Part shown: positions 33,762 through 42,226 of the stretch, in pieces | How the letters are laid out: the number at the start of each line of letters is the position of its first letter | How positions within the stretch are numbered: the first letter of the stretch is position 1 | Origin: Pseudovibrio sp. Alg231-02 | GTDB taxonomy: Bacteria; Pseudomonadota; Alphaproteobacteria; Rhizobiales; Stappiaceae | Length of the DNA stretch: 64,000 nucleotides | Assembly (NCBI RefSeq): GCF_900143565.1 | Contig: NZ_FREX01000006.1 | Coordinates: 249,753 to 313,752, forward strand | Direction: 5' to 3' | Translations under genes and position numbers: made by a program | The notes under the pieces: model-generated | What the model was told of the DNA's origin: nothing | The model's database searches: none | Seen by the model: the letters and a program-made list of their open reading frames with translations, nothing else

Positions 33762-34937
33762 TTATTCTGCGGGGATGGAAAGCAAACGCTCGACGCGCTG
33801 ATCTTTCTGAATGAGCGAACAGTAAGCGTAGCCAAAGTCTTCGATGGCGGTTTTCTCGCCATTGATCACGCCTTCGAGTGTTTTCAGGATTTGTTCGGAG
33901 ACCTTCTCAAGGCTGTCTTCACCGCGCATGATGCCGGTTGCATCAATGTCGATGTCTTCATTGATCAATTGACTGTTGCCACTGACGCGGATGACTGGAA
34001 CAATCGGATTATTGAAACCAGCCCCACCAGTGGTCCAAAGGATCACCTGACAGCCGAGTGCTGCAAAATGCATCGCTGAGCCACCACAAAGCATTGTCGT
34101 TTCAGACAAGTACATGCCTGGAGCCTCTGGCTTCTCCAGCTTAGTCGCATTGATGCGCAAGATATCCTGAATTGGCTTGGAGCCCGTTTTTGCAAGAGCG
34201 CCGAGTGATTTTTCTTCGATGGTTGTCAGGCCGCCAATGCTGTTACCAACACTCATGGTTTCAACCTGAGTGCCTTCCACATGCCAGCGCTTTTCTTCAT
34301 CACTGATCAACTGGTCGATCTTCTCAGAGACTTCTAAGGTGACAGCCCGCTCTTTAAGAATATGCTCGCAGCCAAGCAATTCCAGAAGCTCACCGGCTAC
34401 AGCAGAGGCACCCATATCAATCAGCTTATCCGCGGCAAGACCAACACTTGGGTTAGAAGCAATGCCAGAGCTGGTGTCAGAGCCACCACATTTGATACCC
34501 ACCAGCAGCTTGCTGATTGGAGCATTCACCATCGGTGTTGCATCGGCATGCTCAACGATCTTGGCAATCCGTTTCAACCCTTCGCGAATAGTCGAAACTG
34601 TTCCGCTTTCTTTAATGCAGGTGAGGGTCTCAACAGGACGCCCGGTTGCACGGATTGGCCCAGCCACAAGGTCAGGCGTAATGCTGCCACAACCCATATT
34701 GATCACCAGCGCCCCGGCGATGTTCGGGTTGGTCGCTGCGTTGATCATGGTGCCAATCATCTCTTCGTTGCCACCATACATGCAGGTATTGTAATTGGTG
34801 ACGACAACAGTACCGGGCGTCTTCTCAGAGATCGCACGTGCGATGCCTTCCGCGCACTCATCGGCAGCAATAACCATGATGAGATTGCGGATGCCGACAG
34901 ATCCATCTTCTCGCTGATAGCCTCTGAACGTCTGCAT
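33762..34937 (-). CDS. UxaA-family hydro-lyase, large subunit
   Basis: 391 residues matching the C-terminal catalytic part of altronate dehydratase (UxaA) and the beta subunit of sulfolactate sulfo-lyase (SuyB). Seen: GYQREDGSVGIRNLIMVIAA, NYNTCMYGGNEEMIGTM, KCGGSDTSSGIASNPSVG and the late WTTGGAGFNNPIVPVIRVSG. Activity is normally iron-dependent removal of water (or sulfite) from a hydroxy acid. It overlaps the small SAF subunit gene by one base (TGATG). Galactarate/altronate, sulfolactate and other hydroxy acids are all possible; the BCCT and enolase-family neighbours point to an untested substrate. Confidence 0.9.
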   Translation of the reverse strand: MQTFRGYQREDGSVGIRNLIMVIAADECAEGIARAISEKTPGTVVVTNYNTCMYGGNEEMIGTMINAATNPNIAGALVINMGCGSITPDLVAGPIRATGRPVETLTCIKESGTVSTIREGLKRIAKIVEHADATPMVNAPISKLLVGIKCGGSDTSSGIASNPSVGLAADKLIDMGASAVAGELLELLGCEHILKERAVTLEVSEKIDQLISDEEKRWHVEGTQVETMSVGNSIGGLTTIEEKSLGALAKTGSKPIQDILRINATKLEKPEAPGMYLSETTMLCGGSAMHFAALGCQVILWTTGGAGFNNPIVPVIRVSGNSQLINEDIDIDATGIMRGEDSLEKVSEQILKTLEGVINGEKTAIEDFGYAYCSLIQKDQRVERLLSIPAE

Positions 34938-35272
34938 CAGTCCACCTCAATTTCCATTTGGGTGATGATTTCGTTGATCATCACCTCTGGAATATCCAGA
35001 TTTAAGCTTCGAATGTTTTGAACGTGAGCAAGCTGGCCCTGAGGAACAGGTTTGATTGCTTTGCCGACTGCGACGCCGCCTTTAATCAGCTGGTCCTCTG
35101 GTTTCATGGGGCGCAGTGCGACTTTGTTGCCGAAGGGAATAGCTTGCAGAAGCTCCAGCTCTCCCAAGCTTTCGTTCTGTTCGGAGATCACCAGAACTGT
35201 CTCCCCCTTGCTGGCATTTTCCAGCAGGGTTGCAACATTGTCTGCAGCATTAAGGCGAAGTGCCTTGATCAT
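34937..35272 (-). CDS. UxaA-family hydro-lyase, small (SAF-domain) subunit
   Basis: 111 residues resembling the N-terminal SAF domain of altronate dehydratase or the SuyA subunit. Seen: MIKALRLNAADNVATLLENA at the start, the LLQAIPFGNKVALRPMKPED core and GVAVGKAIKPVPQGQLAHVQ NI. The typical HNV/HVHN motif is replaced by LAHVQNIRSL, with the His kept. GGAG lies seven bases before the ATG. It is the first gene of the four-gene operon, directly downstream of two GntR-type operators. Confidence 0.88.
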   Translation of the reverse strand: MIKALRLNAADNVATLLENASKGETVLVISEQNESLGELELLQAIPFGNKVALRPMKPEDQLIKGGVAVGKAIKPVPQGQLAHVQNIRSLNLDIPEVMINEIITQMEIEVD

Positions 35273-35282
35273 AATGTACTCC

Positions 35283-35303
35283 GTCGATTGTCCTACAATC
35301 GAC
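35283..35303. promoter_or_regulatory. GntR/FCD operator 1
   Basis: A perfect inverted repeat: GTCGATTGT and ACAATCGAC around CCT. Its core TTGTCCTACAA matches the FadR-type pattern TNGTNNNACNA exactly. It lies 11-31 bases before the start of the UxaA small-subunit gene, where bound repressor would block transcription. Confidence 0.75.
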
Positions 35304-35343
35304 TATTACATAAAATACACATCAAGTCTTGAGAAAAATCAAT

Positions 35344-35356
35344 ATTGTCTAACAAT
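35344..35356. promoter_or_regulatory. GntR/FCD operator 2
   Basis: ATTGTCTAACAAT contains TTGTCTAACAA, again an exact match to TNGTNNNACNA. Its centre is 57 bases from that of operator 1, leaving room for the promoter between them. Read on the minus strand, TTGATT just after it could be the -35. Confidence 0.65.
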
Positions 35357-35486
35357 CGAGGTGGCGGGGGAATTAATTATTAAAATTCAGCGACTTGGCT
35401 TTGAAAAATTTCGGGTGCTGGGGGCTGATAAATGTTCTCAGCTAGGAAAAACTAAGTAAAATCCAGCAGAAATACGGGCTTTTTAC

Positions 35487-35526
35487 AAAAAAAAACACGG
35501 CGCAAAACCAAAAGCTTCACGCCGTG
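35487..35526 (-). terminator. Terminator of the NTF2-like/DMT/GHR operon
   Basis: CACGGCG (35496-35502) pairs with CGCCGTG (35520-35526). On the minus strand the stem is followed by nine T. It lies past the stop of the NTF2-like gene. Confidence 0.75.
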
Positions 35527-35576
35527 CCACCAAATGAGTCTCCCTGTTCTACCCAGGAAGGGATCAGCTATTTCTC

Positions 35577-35954
35577 CTAAAGTGGAGAAATGTCGACATA
35601 GACCTGATAGTCATAAATCAGAGTGTCATTGAGCTTCAAAACAGCTGAGAAAGGGATTTGGAGTGTGCTTTTGTCATGACGCGTATAATGCACCGCGCCC
35701 GTGCAAATGACTGTATTACCAACACTCCAGGCGTCTTTGAGTGTGTGTGACATAGCTGCGATAGATTGGAAAAAGGCTGCATTTGCATCGACAACCTGCT
35801 GGTAACCTGAAATCTCATCAAAATTCCCAAGTTGGAACCGTACGTCTGGTGCCAGAAAAGATCCGACAGCCTCAGCGCTCAAAGAGTCGACGGCTTGATA
35901 AAGCTTATTGGCAAAGTCGCGTGCATCTACGTGTGTCTTAGTGAGGGATGTCAT
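35577..35954 (-). CDS. NTF2-like (SnoaL-type) small protein
   Basis: 125 residues with the NTF2/SnoaL cone fold pattern: a long first helix (DARDFANKLYQAVDSLSAEA), FLAPDVRFQLGNFDEISGYQ, a second helical pair (ANAAFFQSIAAMSHTLKDAW) and strands around VICTGAVHYTRHDKS and YDYQVYVDISPL. Such proteins may be small hydrolases, isomerases or binding proteins; no catalytic pair can be assigned. The ATG at 35954 follows AGGAAAG. It is the last gene of a minus-strand group with a DMT exporter and a glutathionyl-hydroquinone reductase. Confidence 0.75.
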   Translation of the reverse strand: MTSLTKTHVDARDFANKLYQAVDSLSAEAVGSFLAPDVRFQLGNFDEISGYQQVVDANAAFFQSIAAMSHTLKDAWSVGNTVICTGAVHYTRHDKSTLQIPFSAVLKLNDTLIYDYQVYVDISPL

Positions 35955-36014
35955 TTTCTTTCCTATCGTTCTTTTAGGTTGGGAGAGTGGTTGCTGCATC
36001 TGAAAGGGCAGTAT

Positions 36015-36941
36015 TCAGGGAGCTCGAAGTTTCGTGAGTTGAATGTGTCCGTTTGTCAGTGCTAGTCCAAAGAACAGAACGGCAATAGCAGCGAAGATGG
36101 CCATGCTGATGGGTTCTGAAAACACCAGTGCAGCAACCAAAATACCTGAAACTGTGGCAAAATATCCGACTTGGCTGAAGCCAACACTGTCCGTTCTGTC
36201 TTGAATAAAGAACGTGAGAGCATAGCTCGCTGCACTAAGAAATCCGATGCCAAGGATGATCCACCAGATGTCCTGGATTGGCTCGACAACCGCTGGCAGA
36301 CTATCGCCAAGAAGAAGCAAAGGCAGCAGCAACAGCACTTGAGAGAACATGGTCCCGGTTGCAGTCCCAACTGAGGAGGCGTCTTTGGGATAGGCTTTGT
36401 TGCGGTAGATGTTTGCAATTGCCAGCGACAAAGGCATGCCTGTCCCAATCAAAATCCAGATAGGATCAAACTGACTGACTTGAGCACTACTGAGTGTCAC
36501 AAAACTAATCCCGGCAAGCCCAACCAAAATCCCGACAAGCCGCTGTGTTGCAATCAGCTTTCCATCGACGATTGATGAGAGCACCGCCGTAATCAAAGGC
36601 GATAGAGTTACAAGAACAGTCAAAAGCCAGGCTGGAATATGCTGTAGGACTAGGTATGCAACCAGCGAAGGCACTGTGATCCCAAGAAAGCCATTGATGA
36701 TGTAATACTTGATATGGCGGCGTTTCAGCGAGAGGCTCTCATGCTTCAGATGAAGCAAGAGGTAGAGGAACAAACCCGCCAATAGTAACTGCGCAAATGT
36801 TGCGCTCAGTGCTGTGACCTCAGCTTTTGTCACAAGCTTGGCAAGAGCGTAATTAACGCCAACAATTGCCCCGATCAGGATGATGTAACCCGTTGGATTA
36901 TTGTGCTTTCCAGTTTCCGTATAAGTTACTTGACGATCCAT
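36015..36941 (-). CDS. DMT-superfamily (EamA) transporter
   Basis: Inner-membrane carrier of 308 residues with ten predicted helices in two EamA repeats (first from about 18, second from about 160). Typical elements are LVTLSPLITAVLSSIVDGKL and LVGILVGLAGISFV at the end of repeat one. Exporters of amino acids, metabolites or drugs dominate this family. AGGAG precedes the ATG, which overlaps the stop of the upstream gene. Being between an electrophile-detoxifying reductase and an NTF2-like protein, export of a quinone-type or xenobiotic product is conceivable. Confidence 0.87.
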   Translation of the reverse strand: MDRQVTYTETGKHNNPTGYIILIGAIVGVNYALAKLVTKAEVTALSATFAQLLLAGLFLYLLLHLKHESLSLKRRHIKYYIINGFLGITVPSLVAYLVLQHIPAWLLTVLVTLSPLITAVLSSIVDGKLIATQRLVGILVGLAGISFVTLSSAQVSQFDPIWILIGTGMPLSLAIANIYRNKAYPKDASSVGTATGTMFSQVLLLLPLLLLGDSLPAVVEPIQDIWWIILGIGFLSAASYALTFFIQDRTDSVGFSQVGYFATVSGILVAALVFSEPISMAIFAAIAVLFFGLALTNGHIQLTKLRAP

Positions 36942-37918
36942 TAAGCAGCTCCTTTCTGGAAGACACTGGTCAGGTCACGCCCATACGGTTTCAGCAGGTC
37001 CGACTGCGGGCCAATTGAAACGATACCTGTGGGATTGAGATGACGGTGGCTGCGGAAATAGTGCTCCCGCATACGTTGGAAGTTCACTGTTTCTGCGATA
37101 CCAGGATACTGATAGAGCTCACGGAGATAAGAGCTGAGATTAAGATAATCTGTAATGCGTCGCAGATCGGTTTTGAAATGTGTTACGTAAACAGCATCAA
37201 ACCGAATGAGACTAGCAAAAAACTTCCAGTCAACTTCGGTGATTTGAGCTCCTGCCAGATAACGCCGAACACTCAGCCGCACCTCCAAGAGATCGAGAGC
37301 ATCAAACAACTTGGAAACAGCAGCATCATAGGCACTTTGAGAAGTTGCAAAGCCAGCGCGATAGACACCAGAACCCACGTTTTCCTGAATGAAATCAGCA
37401 AGCTCATCAATCTCCCCGCGCAATGCTGCTGGATAAAAATTGATGTTTGAGGAAGCCAGACCAGCAAAAGCTGTGTTCAGCATCCGCATAATGTCCGCTG
37501 AATTATTGCTGACGATCTTGTTTGTCTTCTTATCGACCAGGAGAGGGACCGTAAGCGCGCCGGTGTACTGGGGGAAGGCGCGCAAATAGACTTCAAAAAT
37601 AAATGCGTCTCTTGGAACACCTGCTACATCATCAAACAAGGTCTGGTCAATCTGCCATCCCTTATCCCCCATGACCGGATGCATCTCGCTGACAGAAATG
37701 ATCCCCTGCAACCCCATTAATGATCGCATCACCATCACACGATGGCACCACGGACACGCATGTGATGTATAAAGATGGTAGCGATCTACTTCTGCAGGAA
37801 ACTCAGCAGTCACATCCGGCTCTATCCAGTTGCGAATATCGCTGCTGATAGGGCGATAGGTTCCGTCACTGCTTTTGGGTTTTTCATGCAGTTGCCCATT
37901 GATAAGCATCATAGCCAT
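36941..37918 (-). CDS. Glutathionyl-hydroquinone reductase (Xi-class GST)
   Basis: 325 residues, family of E. coli YqjG and PcpF, which remove glutathione from glutathionyl-hydroquinones. The catalytic Cys is C55 in HACPWCHRVMVMRSLMGL. The family's downstream motifs VTVPLLVDKKTNKIVSNNSA and DIMRMLN follow (first one here begins LTVPLLV), as does an all-helical C-terminal domain. AGAGGA lies behind the ATG. It is divergent from a LysR gene with a palindrome in the spacer, so it is probably LysR-controlled. It is translationally coupled to the DMT transporter. Confidence 0.9.
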   Translation of the reverse strand: MAMMLINGQLHEKPKSSDGTYRPISSDIRNWIEPDVTAEFPAEVDRYHLYTSHACPWCHRVMVMRSLMGLQGIISVSEMHPVMGDKGWQIDQTLFDDVAGVPRDAFIFEVYLRAFPQYTGALTVPLLVDKKTNKIVSNNSADIMRMLNTAFAGLASSNINFYPAALRGEIDELADFIQENVGSGVYRAGFATSQSAYDAAVSKLFDALDLLEVRLSVRRYLAGAQITEVDWKFFASLIRFDAVYVTHFKTDLRRITDYLNLSSYLRELYQYPGIAETVNFQRMREHYFRSHRHLNPTGIVSIGPQSDLLKPYGRDLTSVFQKGAA

Positions 37919-37943
37919 CGGATTGTCCTCTTCTTCTAAAGAG

Positions 37944-37956
37944 AACTTAGTAAGTT
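37944..37956. promoter_or_regulatory. Candidate LysR operator
   Basis: AACTTAGTAAGTT is a perfect palindrome with one central base. It sits in the 108-base divergent spacer between the hydroquinone-reductase operon and the LysR gene, the usual place for a LysR-type binding site. Confidence 0.5.
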
Positions 37957-38026
37957 TCTTATTTTGCGATAATCACCTAATATGGAAACTTGTCGGTGAG
38001 AAAAAGAGAACGAATAAGATGGGCGA

Positions 38027-38971
38027 ATGGAAAATATAAACGCAATACCCGTTTTCGTAACGGTGGTTGAGCAAAAGGGATTTGCCGCTGCTGCGAGGCA
38101 ACTCGGCGTTTCAAAGTCAGCTGTCAGCAAGCGGATTTCTTTGCTGGAGGAACATCTTGGTGCGCGTCTTCTCCACCGCTCCACCCGCAACATTAGCCTC
38201 ACTGAAGCAGGAGAACTTTACTACGCTCGCGCAGTAGATGCTTTGGCAGCAGCACAGGAAGCAGAAAGTGCCGTTGCGCAGCTACAGGGCAAGCCGAAGG
38301 GGCGGTTAAAGATAAATGTCCCAATGACATTTGGCCGGCTACATATAGCTCCCCTGATCCCTAAGTTCCTCAAGAATAATCCAGAAATCAGCATTGATAT
38401 GATCATGGATGATCGCTTGGTAGATTTAGTTGATGGCGGATTTGATCTGGCAATCAGAGGAGGGCGCCTTCAGGACTCGTCCTTGATCGCTCGAAAAATA
38501 GCACCTTGCCGCAACGTGCTGGCAGCCTCTCCGGGGTATCTGGATGAGTTTGGGATGCCAGAAAACCCGGAAGACTTGCATCACCATAACTGCCTGCATT
38601 ACGCATACTTTAGTGACCAGCAAGAATGGACGTTAGAGGGTGCAGACGGACCCATCAAAATCGAAGCCTCTGGCAATTTCCAAGTCAACAATGGCGACGC
38701 CCTCACAGTTGCTGTTTTAGGTGGTTGCGGAATCGGTCGACTGACCACCTTTGCAGCAGGTGATTACCTAAGATCAGGAGAATTACGCCAAGTCTTGCCA
38801 GAATACACTTTACCAACCCAAAACATGTACGCCGTCTACCCCGCCCGTCAATACCTCCCCACTAAAACCCGCAGCTTCATCGACTTCATCTCATCAGAAA
38901 TCGGTGGCGATGAACCTTACTGGGATGAGGGGCTCTACCCCTCCAGCCTCTCAACATCAAACACCAGATAG
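38027..38971 (+). CDS. LysR-family transcriptional regulator
   Basis: 314 residues. The N-terminal winged helix is plain (AAARQLGVSKSAVSKRISLL, then EEHLGARLLHRSTRNISLTE AG). The effector domain from about 92 begins GRLKINVPMTFGRLHIAPLI and belongs to the large CrgA-like subgroup, whose members often sense aromatic or quinone-like compounds. It is divergent from the GHR/DMT/NTF2 operon, which it probably controls. Its last 37 bases overlap the end of the convergent TetR gene. Confidence 0.92.
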   Translation: MENINAIPVFVTVVEQKGFAAAARQLGVSKSAVSKRISLLEEHLGARLLHRSTRNISLTEAGELYYARAVDALAAAQEAESAVAQLQGKPKGRLKINVPMTFGRLHIAPLIPKFLKNNPEISIDMIMDDRLVDLVDGGFDLAIRGGRLQDSSLIARKIAPCRNVLAASPGYLDEFGMPENPEDLHHHNCLHYAYFSDQQEWTLEGADGPIKIEASGNFQVNNGDALTVAVLGGCGIGRLTTFAAGDYLRSGELRQVLPEYTLPTQNMYAVYPARQYLPTKTRSFIDFISSEIGGDEPYWDEGLYPSSLSTSNTR

Positions 38972-39573
38972 AGCAGGTTTTTGCACCAGTGCATGACGGT
39001 TTTGCGTTCTTGTTCGTCTGCTGTGAGGGCGACGATGTTGAGGCAGGAGACGCTGATGAGGTTTTGGAGATAGGCGAGGCGGTGCGGGTTGTTTGGGAGT
39101 TGGCGGCCAAACTTCTCCTGGATACGGATGAAGCGCGCCAGAATTTGGTCCATGTGCGCTTCTTCAAGCTCTGACAATTCTTTAGAGGAGTTCATGGAGC
39201 GGCGAAGCTGCCAATGGCCTGCAGTGTTCGCTTGTGCATTGATTGCCATTTGCTCGAACATATCATCGATATAGTCCCGGATTGGCTCACTGCCATCATA
39301 GCGTGCATCAAGGTCATCCAGTCCGGTCAAAGCATTTTCCAGCCAACGGCGAAACAGCTCATAAAGAATGGATTGTTTGTTGGGAAAGAAGTTGTAAAGC
39401 GACCCCACACTGACGCCAGCACGGCGGGCAATCTCATTGGTGTTGATCTTATCAACCTGACCTTCGCTCAGCATATCCAGCGTTGTCTGCAGGATAAGTT
39501 CGATTTTTTCTCGTGAGCGTTGTTGTTTGGCTTTCTTTCGCAAAGCGAGTGATTGCGCGTTCATGGATGGCAT
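38935..39573 (-). CDS. TetR-family transcriptional regulator
   Basis: 212 residues. The N-terminal TetR helix-turn-helix is clear: KIELILQTTLDMLSEGQVDK then INTNEIARRAGVSVGSLYNFF. The C-terminal ligand domain is not recognisable to a particular group. It is divergent from the TonB-dependent receptor at 39872, with a 298-base spacer that contains a perfect palindrome at 39680-39694, so it may control that receptor or itself. AAGGACA precedes the ATG; a start three codons later is possible. Confidence 0.9.
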   Translation of the reverse strand: MPSMNAQSLALRKKAKQQRSREKIELILQTTLDMLSEGQVDKINTNEIARRAGVSVGSLYNFFPNKQSILYELFRRWLENALTGLDDLDARYDGSEPIRDYIDDMFEQMAINAQANTAGHWQLRRSMNSSKELSELEEAHMDQILARFIRIQEKFGRQLPNNPHRLAYLQNLISVSCLNIVALTADEQERKTVMHWCKNLLYLVFDVERLEG

Positions 39574-39679
39574 GGGCTGGCTGTCCTTTGTAAAGCTCGC
39601 TTTCCCGTGTTCTGCACAACAAGATTTCCGGTGGCAAGCCCTTAAGAAACAAATTAGCAGATATACTCACTGAATAACT

Positions 39680-39694
39680 TGACTTATAAAGTCA
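39680..39694. promoter_or_regulatory. Palindrome overlapping the siderophore receptor promoter (IRO/RirA-like or TetR site)
   Basis: TGACTTATAAAGTCA has perfect six-base arms around ATA and matches TGA-N9-TCA. It overlaps TTGACT, a possible -35 with TATTGG 17 bases further on. RirA is one candidate regulator because of the iron function downstream; the adjacent TetR protein is the other. Confidence 0.5.
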
Positions 39695-39871
39695 TATTAT
39701 CTATTGGAGTCAAAATCGAGTGATTGCTCAACTTTTTGGTCGTTAGATCGGAAGTTGCTGTTAATTCTAAAAGTATTGAAAAATCAAATGATTGAGCTCC
39801 AGCCAAATTAAACGTCAAGCCAGAAGCCAGACATCTTTGGAGCGATTATCAGTGGGATAGGTGTTTAAAAC

Positions 39872-42157
39872 ATGGGTATCCACTACAAGTCTGCGCTTCT
39901 GTCTGGCTCCTCTATTAGCTTGCTGCTGTTTGCTGGAATCGTGAACGCGCAAGAGGCGGGTCCTCCCAATCAAGATCTGGATGAAGTTGTTGTATACGGC
40001 TCTTCCGTTGCCGAAGACGCGTTGGCGCCGACCCTAGGTTATGTCCCAACTGAGACAGCGAGTGCTGGCCGTATTGGTTTGCCGATCGAGGAAACACCGC
40101 GATCTGTTTCGGTGGTTTCCTCTCAGCAGATGGAAGATCAGGGCGCTGAATCTATTGTAGATGCGATTTCCTACAGCGCTGGTGTTGTACCTGCGATCTA
40201 CGGATTTGATCTTCGCTACGATAACTATGCAATTCGTGGTTTTGAAAGCGCTGTTGGTGGGCTTAACTACCGCGATGGGTTGCCGTTGCGAATTTTTGCC
40301 TGGGGTGGCTGGAACATTGAGCCATTTGGTGTCGAGCGCGTTGAAGTGCTGCGTGGCCCGTCCTCCGATTTGTTTGGTGCGAACCAGCCAGGCGGCCTGG
40401 TCAACACTGTCACCAAGCGCCCGCAAGAAGATTTTTCTGCGATTTTGCAAGCAACCTATGGAAACAACAACCGTAAACAACTTGCTGCAGACGTAACAGG
40501 TTCGCTCTCAGAAGGTTCTCCAATCAGCTATCGGTTGGTTGGAGTTGGCCGTTTGTCAGATACCCAAGTGGATCATGTGAATGATGACCGGTTCTATTTT
40601 GCTCCATCTATAACTGCAAAGCTTGGCGACAACACAAAACTTACATTGCTGGCTCAATACCAGAAAGATTTTCAGGGTGAGAGCTGGCAGATACTACCGC
40701 AACATGGGACTCTGCTGCCAAATAGTCAGGGTAGTTTCGACTACGACACATTTGCCGGTGATCCGGATCGCAAAGGGCTGAACCGTGACCAGCATTATGT
40801 TGGTTATGAGTTTGATCACCAGTTCGACAATGGCCTTGAGTTCTATCAGCGTGCACGCTTGGCTTATAATAATATTACCTATGATGGTGCCTACAATGGG
40901 GGCGCAATAGACTTTGACACGCTTTTAGCAAGTGGGGTTCCGAAGGCTTCGGGTGTTGATACCGTTGTTCTTGTCAAAAACAAAGTCGAAGAAACTGGCT
41001 ATCAGGGATCCATTGATACCGCACTCAAGTTTGATGCCACATTTGAGGCGGTTGAGACGCAATTTATTGCGGGTCTGGATTACTATAAAGGCTATTCCGA
41101 AGCTGATTTAGGAAGCGGGTATGCCGGAGAAAAGAACCTCTTTACGGGCCAAATTACAAATCTCCTACCTAGCCTGCCAGGAATTAACGCGGCTTTGTTG
41201 AGCGACTATACAGGGTTCTCAGATCAATCAGTTACGCAAACCGGATTGTATGCTGCAGCAAATTCCAAGATACTTGATAAGTTCCGGCTTGATTTAAATG
41301 TTCGTCATGATTGGCTAGAGCGAGACACCAAAGGGCAAAGACCTGAGCCATTTGCCGTAGTGGCGGATGAGCAAACATTTGACCGTGCGCTTACCGGACG
41401 TATTGGTCTCTCATATGTGAGTGATTACGGCATCACACCCTTCGCGAGCTATGGGACATCCTTTGATGCTCCTCCTGCTGGAACGACCAAGGAGGGTAGA
41501 GCCTTCAAACCGACTTATGCAAAGCAGTTTGAAGTCGGCATCAAGTATGCACCTACAAGTTTTGATGGTTTCTTCAGCGTAGCCGGTTTTCAAATTACAA
41601 AAGATAATGTTCTGACAAATGACCCGAACCACGCAGGACCTGCGCCAGCGTCGATCCAGGCCGGAGAGGTCAGGGTGCGTGGCTTGGAGTTTGAAGGTGC
41701 AATTGAGCTATACAGTGGTTTGTCTGCGCTCGGCAGCTACACCTATCTGGATACTGAAGTCACAAAAGATACAACTTCGTCTCTTTTAGGAAATCAACTT
41801 GAGCGCATTCCAGAGCATGCAGGCTCCCTCTGGCTCAAATACGACTTTGCGGAAAATACCTGGTTAGATGGTTTGAGTGTTGCCGCTGGAGCGCGATATC
41901 TGGGAGACCGATATGGTGACAATGAGAACGCGATTAAGCTTGATCCGGTGACACTTCTGGATGCGGCCGTGAGTTATGAATACCAAAACTTCAAACTCTC
42001 TTTCACAGGCCGGAATCTTGCGGACAAGTCATATATTAGTCATTGCGGTAAAGCGACACTTGCATCGCTTGTGCCTGCAAGTCTGAATATGGACTCCCAC
42101 AACTGCACATATGGCAAGGGACGTGAGCTGCGGTTGCAGTTGACCAGTACTTTCTAG
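39872..42157 (+). CDS. TonB-dependent siderophore receptor (FhuA-like)
   Basis: Outer-membrane receptor of 761 residues. Signal peptide to about residue 26 (SISLLLFAGIVNAQ), a TonB box near DEVVVYG, and a plug domain with the siderophore-receptor pattern PIEETPRSVSVVSSQQMEDQ, EVLRGPSSDLFGANQPGGLV and NTVTKRPQ. The 22-stranded barrel ends in the C-terminal Phe used by the BAM machinery (LRLQLTSTF). It resembles ferrichrome or hydroxamate-type receptors, but the ligand is not certain. It heads a plus-strand run with a matching periplasmic binding protein, two permeases, an ATPase and a siderophore-interacting reductase. Confidence 0.93.
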   Translation: MGIHYKSALLSGSSISLLLFAGIVNAQEAGPPNQDLDEVVVYGSSVAEDALAPTLGYVPTETASAGRIGLPIEETPRSVSVVSSQQMEDQGAESIVDAISYSAGVVPAIYGFDLRYDNYAIRGFESAVGGLNYRDGLPLRIFAWGGWNIEPFGVERVEVLRGPSSDLFGANQPGGLVNTVTKRPQEDFSAILQATYGNNNRKQLAADVTGSLSEGSPISYRLVGVGRLSDTQVDHVNDDRFYFAPSITAKLGDNTKLTLLAQYQKDFQGESWQILPQHGTLLPNSQGSFDYDTFAGDPDRKGLNRDQHYVGYEFDHQFDNGLEFYQRARLAYNNITYDGAYNGGAIDFDTLLASGVPKASGVDTVVLVKNKVEETGYQGSIDTALKFDATFEAVETQFIAGLDYYKGYSEADLGSGYAGEKNLFTGQITNLLPSLPGINAALLSDYTGFSDQSVTQTGLYAAANSKILDKFRLDLNVRHDWLERDTKGQRPEPFAVVADEQTFDRALTGRIGLSYVSDYGITPFASYGTSFDAPPAGTTKEGRAFKPTYAKQFEVGIKYAPTSFDGFFSVAGFQITKDNVLTNDPNHAGPAPASIQAGEVRVRGLEFEGAIELYSGLSALGSYTYLDTEVTKDTTSSLLGNQLERIPEHAGSLWLKYDFAENTWLDGLSVAAGARYLGDRYGDNENAIKLDPVTLLDAAVSYEYQNFKLSFTGRNLADKSYISHCGKATLASLVPASLNMDSHNCTYGKGRELRLQLTSTF

Positions 42158-42226
42158 AGCTTCTCAATCAGTAAATACGGTGATGCCACGGGCTTTTCAG
42201 TCCGTGGCCGGTTTTGTGAGAGTGAC

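Noticed and set aside
35344-35460. AT-rich stretch with a short open frame between the GntR operators and the next terminator
   Set aside because: The frame reads through operator sequence, has no ribosome site and no family resemblance.
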